Source: Aliarcobacter faecis
GTDB lineage: Bacteria; Campylobacterota; Campylobacteria; Campylobacterales; Arcobacteraceae
Direction: 5' to 3'
DNA: 64,000 nt
Assembly (NCBI RefSeq): GCF_013201705.1
Contig: NZ_CP053838.1
Location: forward strand, 1 to 64,000
Shown: positions 60,101-64,000 of the stretch, piece after piece
How the letters are laid out: every line of letters begins with the position of its first letter
Numbering within the stretch: the stretch's first letter is position 1
Notes under the pieces: model-generated
The model's input: the letters and a program-made list of their open reading frames with translations, nothing else
What the model was told of the DNA's origin: nothing
Databases searched by the model: none
Position numbers and translations under genes: made by a program

Positions 60101-61115
60101 TATTTTCTTGATAACATGTAAAAGCTTCTCTTTGAGTTTTTGCAAGTGGATATTCTTTATCAAATGAACCTAAATGCTTTTTATACGAATCTACAGTTTT
60201 TTTTGATGTGATAATTTCATTAATGTCAATATTAGGTATATTTAACTTATTAGCTTTTCTTTCATGTATTGTAAAATATTCTTGCAAAGTATTATTAATA
60301 TTTTCATATTTAAAAATAGATGTGTATATTTTGGTTAAACCCATATTTAAATTTTTAGATATTCCTATCAAATATGGCTCAAGTTGATAATCATCATTAA
60401 AATTTTTAAAGCTATCACAGTTTTTTAATAGTTCATCCATATAATAACTAATATTATTTTGAGTGGTTTGGAAATCTGATATATCAAACTCTGGCACATC
60501 TAAATTATATGGTTCTAATACCTTTGGATTAAATACAAGTATTGGATCACAGTCTGGCATTATCTCTTGTTCTTCTTTGGTAAGTTCAAGTTCTAAATAT
60601 TGTTTTATTTTTGCAAATATACTAGGAATTGAAATAATATTAAACTTCTTATCGTAATCAGGAAATAGTATAACAAATGTCGGTATCTGTTTTGAATAAT
60701 TACTCAATGGGTTTTCAGGTAATAAGTTAAATGCTAATCCATATTGAAAAGCATTACCCTCTTCACTAAATTTAAATCCTAGATTCTTTTCAAGTTCTAA
60801 AACATCTATTTTTTTATTTAATTTGGTATTTTCAAGAGATATTGATTTTTCATAAAATGATATAAACTCTACAAATTGTTCAAATTGACTTAATGGTGTA
60901 ATTGGTAAAACATCCTTTTTGATATCCGCACTTAAAGAAAAGTAATAACTTTGCTTTAACTTTTCATTATATTGTTTTATGATTTTTTGTTTAATGTCTT
61001 CAAAAAAATATTCTCTAAAATATTTTTGTTCAATTTGTACTCCAATTACATTATCTATTAGTAACTGTTGATTGTAGTATTTAAATAAATTATCTAAAAA
61101 TTCTTTTTTCTTCAT
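57192..61115 (-). CDS. Large superfamily 1 (DNA2/NAM7-type) helicase with zinc ribbon
   Basis: A 1307-residue helicase. The Walker A motif GAPGTGKTSLLRAIFG is at 345-360. A long coiled-coil insert (about 560-830) separates it from a zinc ribbon (CPICQEGTM and CNSCKKFY, near 900). The second half has the Walker B LMLIDEAGTIPASK, GDEKQLKPVL (motif III), VGTVHKYQGSEREIIIFSSV (motif V) and NVAVTRAKEVFVLFG (motif VI), giving a split RecA fold of UPF1/DNA2-like enzymes. It starts 18 bases after the DUF2779 gene stop and probably works with it and the PLD nuclease. Helicase-nuclease sets of this size are typical of defence islands; a repair role is the alternative. The start has only a weak GGGCAAAA. 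Confidence 0.85.
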   Translation of the reverse strand: MKKKEFLDNLFKYYNQQLLIDNVIGVQIEQKYFREYFFEDIKQKIIKQYNEKLKQSYYFSLSADIKKDVLPITPLSQFEQFVEFISFYEKSISLENTKLNKKIDVLELEKNLGFKFSEEGNAFQYGLAFNLLPENPLSNYSKQIPTFVILFPDYDKKFNIISIPSIFAKIKQYLELELTKEEQEIMPDCDPILVFNPKVLEPYNLDVPEFDISDFQTTQNNISYYMDELLKNCDSFKNFNDDYQLEPYLIGISKNLNMGLTKIYTSIFKYENINNTLQEYFTIHERKANKLNIPNIDINEIITSKKTVDSYKKHLGSFDKEYPLAKTQREAFTCYQENKKILPVNGAPGTGKTSLLRAIFGDYTVKAAMSCFNKYEENGIIEFSTPIVCSSTNNQALANISEGINDGFTSTMKKEADILYTRWLANDIEAYENKIINFNKDLFSPSIKSKAEKEYELSKYNIESVIGKIAKDPMFYLQNYFSFRGVEIEYNKVGKNTHKYLKEAAKYFYDLLMNNKNTIETRFDSKAMNSLEKLEIEIVKKYIEDGVQEDLIKAILNEIKSNYSHFEDMIDKLKQLKQILNYFETKKKEVLQNLETKNIEYTSLIKKIHNNSEEIKTLETKIEKETIFYENTYRSPFYFSIFEEEKRLQQNILYQEIDYIKQTYRIKIESERKNSSFLEKAIAKVFQNGILYKTIALLQEECSQNISIKIDDFYKSDSFKNSVNEKIKNKHQSKITHLKSKINEQGSFITDNLTITDQLELEQDLLKKEYESIQKKYFLLDKQIDEQYNLLGEEVISIEDIEKFLTVQKLYKELDYYKKQSENFDTQEKTDNFYFALHLLEAMFFIKNKQSWNGSIESQSYENKTTICPICQEGTMVLRNDRITCNSCKKFYSFNNPNNPKELNKNQLLYVMKYKKAIINDKTYKVISNDQFINIITDTNQSSSVITGFDNAFPIFPIINITCNSFGTIVSGQGCDKVEKDIFDLMLIDEAGTIPASKMIILNCAKRVILFGDEKQLKPVLPYNSKIESRILRDFMIKQGDIEKTSNYFSCASKEKDEIVIQKNNNAMAISNSCCNYFLPYNNSKMEGDIWLKEHFRCQTPIVNISNEISYHNEILPLKQANKVQYSDILVFKEHKEEKSFNNTNNGEAKKIIEYIQENKAYYIRFLQIIKEKDGVVPEVTDEDYYNSIGIITPFVNQEYLLRDMVINEIGCSHKNKKEPIIKVGTVHKYQGSEREIIIFSSVYNIESSGKAQNLFFNREDPDMINVAVTRAKEVFVLFGNRNVLIDQETYSGIMLKHIDKYKIGGL

Positions 61116-61133
61116 ATATTTTTGCCCTATCTT

Positions 61134-62624
61134 TTATATATTTTTTAGTATGTATAGTATCTTCACCATAGCCAAAGTATCAAGTTTACAATACTCTAAA
61201 AGTGAGTTTCTAGGTTTTTGTTTTTCATCTTCTTCAAGAAAAGCAAGTTTTGAAAAAGCATTCATTGCTTGGCTTCCATTTTGAACACCATCAAGTTCTT
61301 TATATGCTTTTTCAAACTCAGGCTCAAGTGCTGGTAAAACATATTTTATAGAGTAACTTCCATTCATAGATGGAGTTACATACCATTTCTTTTGAAATGG
61401 AATCATTAAATCTTGCATATTATCATTTATAGCTAATAGATGTTCACTAAATTCTTCAAATAGTGTTGCTAATCTTTTTATAACACTTTTTTCAAAACTC
61501 ATGTTGTATGCTAAGACAGTTACATCATTTGGTATATCATTACAAAGCTTAAGTGCTAATTCATATCTACTATCTACACTATCTTGTGCTAAATATTCTT
61601 TATGCTCTAAAGTTCCATCTTCATACTCAATATGAAGTGAGTATTGAAATGGTATTTGTTCAAATGGTTTTAAACCTTTGTATTGTGGTATTGCTTGTTG
61701 ATATGTTTCAAAGTCTAAGTGGTAGATTGGATAAGTTAGATTTTGTAAAAATGATTTGATATTTTCTATATCTATATATGTAATTTTTGATTTATAATTT
61801 TCAACTGCTTGTGCTTGAATAGAAGTCATATCAAAATCATGTGGAACATCATCTATATTTATAATACCTCTATTGTAAAGTTCTATTTGTTTTTTACTTC
61901 CAAGATTAAAAATATTAAATATAGAATAATCAGGAATATTTCTTTGAACTTTCCAACAATACTCTTTTGCATCACAAGTATAAGGATTATTACACTGTTT
62001 ACCAATATCTATGTTTGGTTCATTTTCTCTGTCTTTTAAATATGTTTCAAACTCTTGTAAAATATTTGGAATATTTGATTGCATTGATATAACTTCATTT
62101 GTAACATCAACTATTTTAAAAAGTTGATTTATATCTAGTTCATCATCTCTTATATATTCATTATTTATATGAATTACATTTGCACTTTTTATTTTAAAGC
62201 CTAAATTTTTAAGTACATAGTATTGAATAGATACATCATGTAAATATATATCTTTAACTTCTGTTGAGCTTTTGACTTCATAGATAGATACTTCATTATT
62301 AGAAATAGTTAAAATATCTACCATAACTAAGATGCCTAAGAAATTAAAAGTAGCTTCATAGATATTTTCTACTCCCTCTTCAATCCATTGTTTTGTAATA
62401 GATATCATCTCATCATAGTTTTTTTAATATGGAACTTCTTTTCCATCTGGAAATAGCTGACAAGCAAAATCTCCCACTATATTTCCAGTATCAAATACTG
62501 CAAGAGCAGATTCATCTGGTGGTGTTAATACACTTGGCTTATATTTTTTAAGCCAAAGTGCTTTGGGACATTGGATGCATTTTGTGTAGAGGGATTTAGA
62601 TAGGTTCACTTGAATATTCTTCAA
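61134..62624 (-). pseudogene. DUF2779 protein (Cas4-like plus RNaseH-like exonuclease), split by an in-frame TAA
   Basis: Two frames in the same phase form one protein of about 496 codons. The first (62624-62424) is KSLYTKCIQCPKALWLKKY and FDTGNIVGDFACQLFP, the N-terminus of a Cas4-like PD-(D/E)XK region with its Cys cluster. TAA (62426-62424) follows VPY, and the frame then continues KNYDEMISITKQWIEEGVEN. Further on are YEVKSSTEVKDIYLHDVSIQ (nuclease Lys), CNNPYTCDAKEYC (iron-sulphur-type Cys), and the DUF2779 domain from about 280: YPIYHLDFETYQQAIPQY (Asp-x-Glu exonuclease motif), LAYNMSFEKSVIKRLA and LEYCKLDTLAMVKIL. A single base change would restore it. Starts within the last 29 bases of the PLD gene. 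Confidence 0.8.
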
Positions 62625-63900
62625 TATTTTTTAAAATCTCTCTTCTATCATTTAAAAATGTACCCCTTTCTTTTCTTTTCGCTCTATTTATATCTCCTTT
62701 AAAGGATGTCCAATTAAAACTTGTTGTAATCATCCAATCCCTATCACAAATTAATATTTTAGAATGATCAGGTACTTTACGTGTAATATATACTAATAGG
62801 TTATTATATTTAGCTCTCATTTTATCAAAGAATTCTTTTGATTCTATATCTAAATCTTTTATTTCTCCCATACCATAATTAAAAGTAATTCTTACATTTC
62901 TTTTTAATGCATCTTCTATATAGTATTTTTTTTCCTTTATTACGTTCCAATTGATCCAAGGGGAAACTATTACAACTTCTTTTTTTGAATATTTAAATGC
63001 ATAATCAAAAAACTTAGGATGTTCATATGTACCTAATTGTGTTCCGTTAGCTAGATTATCAATTTCAGAATATTCTTTTATAGTCTTATCTTTTAATAGT
63101 TCATCATGTTCTTTTTTAGCTTCTTTTGATAAATCAAATAAACTCTTTCCTTCTTGTTCAAAATCACTAACTATATTAGTTAAATAATCATTTGGCTCAC
63201 CATTATTTAAAATCAATACTTTTTTAGGGTTATTTTCATTCTTAAAAAAAAGTGCATAATATTTTTTATGAAATTTATATGTATCTAATATTTCTTTTAT
63301 TTCATATATTTCTTTTTCTTTATTATTTGTACTTTTTATATTTTCAAATAATACTGTCTGCAATGCTTTATTATTAACATTTTTATCCAATGTTTCAGTT
63401 TTAGGATAAGGTATTTGTACTCTTAAATTGTTTTTATTTTTAGATTTATCTTGTTTTTTTTCATCCGTCGTATCTATAGATACAGAAGTACCAAAAATAC
63501 CATCTAAAATTACATATTTTTCATCTTCTTGGGTTGTAAGTATTCCACTATCATTCAGTACTTTAATACCGACATCTGTTAAAGTTAAAATAGGTGTTTC
63601 TACAAAAAGTTTATCAATATGTAAACGTGCAGCTAATTCTTCAAATACTTCTTTATCAATGGCTAAAAAAGTCTCAAGTTCTTTTAAATCATTAATCCCC
63701 TCTTTTATAGCTGTTAAAAAAATCTCTTCTATTATTGATAATTCTGTCTTTTCTCTAAAAATACAATTACACTTGATTTTAAAATAAGGGTAATAAAACT
63801 CTTGAATATCATACAACTCATATTTTTCATCATAATAGTACTCATAATATTTTCTTGCAAGTATTTCTTTATATTCGATGGAATTTTGTACATTATTCAT
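62596..63900 (-). CDS. PLD-like nuclease protein
   Basis: From the ATG at 63900 (AGAGG six bases ahead, overlapping the previous gene) the protein has 434 residues. The C-terminal part is a phospholipase-D-like domain with one HxK motif: RKVPDHSKILICDRDWMITT and FNWTSF, preceded by KKEVVIVSPWINWNVIKEKK. Such single-motif PLD proteins dimerise into nucleases. The N-terminal 130 residues include a winged-helix-like segment (LEIFLTAIKEGINDLKELE style). It is the second gene of a set read as unknown gene, PLD, DUF2779, helicase. A nuclease for invading DNA fits the neighbours; the target is unknown. Confidence 0.8.
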   Translation of the reverse strand: MNNVQNSIEYKEILARKYYEYYYDEKYELYDIQEFYYPYFKIKCNCIFREKTELSIIEEIFLTAIKEGINDLKELETFLAIDKEVFEELAARLHIDKLFVETPILTLTDVGIKVLNDSGILTTQEDEKYVILDGIFGTSVSIDTTDEKKQDKSKNKNNLRVQIPYPKTETLDKNVNNKALQTVLFENIKSTNNKEKEIYEIKEILDTYKFHKKYYALFFKNENNPKKVLILNNGEPNDYLTNIVSDFEQEGKSLFDLSKEAKKEHDELLKDKTIKEYSEIDNLANGTQLGTYEHPKFFDYAFKYSKKEVVIVSPWINWNVIKEKKYYIEDALKRNVRITFNYGMGEIKDLDIESKEFFDKMRAKYNNLLVYITRKVPDHSKILICDRDWMITTSFNWTSFKGDINRAKRKERGTFLNDRREILKNIEEYSSEPI

Positions 63901-64000
63901 AAATAACCTCTTTAATTTCATAGTAATCTTTATTTTGATTAATCAATTCAATAATTTTTTTAAATGGATTATCTCCTTCTTTTACATTACAACTATAAAT
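63893..64000 (-). CDS. C-terminal end of an upstream gene (partial)
   Basis: The last 35 codons of a gene that enters from beyond the window (ends KIIELINQNKDYYEIKEVIY, then Glu and TAA). It overlaps the start of the PLD gene by eight bases, so the operon continues to the right. Too little remains to assign a function. Confidence 0.6.
   Translation of the reverse strand: MYSCNVKEGDNPFKKIIELINQNKDYYEIKEVIYE

Overview
This window is very AT-rich (roughly 27% GC by eye), and its genes are lysine/asparagine/isoleucine-rich. It carries 7TMR-DISM sensor kinases and Znu, QueD and Dgt-type genes in an Epsilonproteobacterial style, so an Arcobacter-like member of the Campylobacterota is the best guess (inference; no rRNA or other marker gene is present). 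It is nearly all accessory DNA: three kinds of recombinase, a large transposon, an integron-like cassette array, several defence or conflict modules, and a signalling/secretion locus. No tRNA, rRNA or CRISPR array was found.

Region 1 (1-8160) is mobile debris. It holds an unknown helical protein, an IS1380 transposase broken by an in-frame stop, a complete tyrosine recombinase with repeated sites upstream, a 5'-truncated IS3 end, a divergent Thg1-like (tRNA-His guanylyltransferase family) gene with a 42-residue companion, an unknown 530-residue protein, and the front of another recombinase cut off by the next element.

Region 2 (8161-19403) is an 11.2-kb Tn3-family transposon bounded by 46-bp inverted repeats (45/46 identical), with a serine resolvase at one end and a 1018-residue transposase at the other. 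The cargo looks like a zinc-limitation kit: ZnuABC uptake, extra copies of dihydroorotase (pyrC) and QueD, a HisI-RibA fusion, DUF1826, a small zinc-ribbon protein and two other small proteins. The three blocks face each other across two divergent promoters that carry the palindrome TGCAACTTAGTTGCA, the likely operator of a Fur-family (Zur-like) repressor. One of these promoters also faces the transposase gene.

Region 3 (about 20650-41240) is an array of single-gene or operon cassettes, all on the minus strand, separated by 13 attC-like sites (RYYYAAC ... hairpin ... GTTRRRY). No integron integrase is visible. Cassettes encode a zinc-ribbon membrane protein, two DUF2971 proteins, an HNH protein, a membrane coiled-coil protein, a DUF5677/DUF6988-like protein, a DUF262 protein pair, an McrA-like HNH nuclease, a HEPN-like zinc-ribbon protein, a DUF2971/PD-(D/E)XK pair, a 20-residue-repeat protein and a complete Detocs anti-phage system (dtcABC). 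A recurring leader of up to 440 bp, ending in a TATAAT box about 45-60 bases before start codons, acts as a portable promoter in this array. One copy forms a gene-less cassette.

Region 4 (41250-51760) holds a DUF6166 gene, a HipBA toxin-antitoxin pair, and a minus-strand locus with a GxSxG lipase, lipoproteins, duplicated small proteins and a recombination scar, which reads as a toxin/immunity locus. Region 5 (51990-55550) has a 7TMR-DISM histidine kinase, an OmpR-type regulator and a LuxI/FeeM-like GNAT protein. A direct repeat GTGAC-N6-GTGAC occurs before the regulator, the GNAT gene, two lipoprotein genes and the small gene heading the lipase block, which ties regions 4 and 5 into one probable regulon. 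Region 6 (55612-64000) is a minus-strand cluster: PLD-like nuclease, a DUF2779 Cas4/RNaseH-like protein split by an in-frame stop, a 1307-residue UvrD/DNA2-type helicase, a leftover DUF2779 tail, and dGTPase.

Several genes are interrupted by single-base changes (three in-frame stops, two homopolymer frameshifts). This is either real decay of accessory genes or residual sequencing error.
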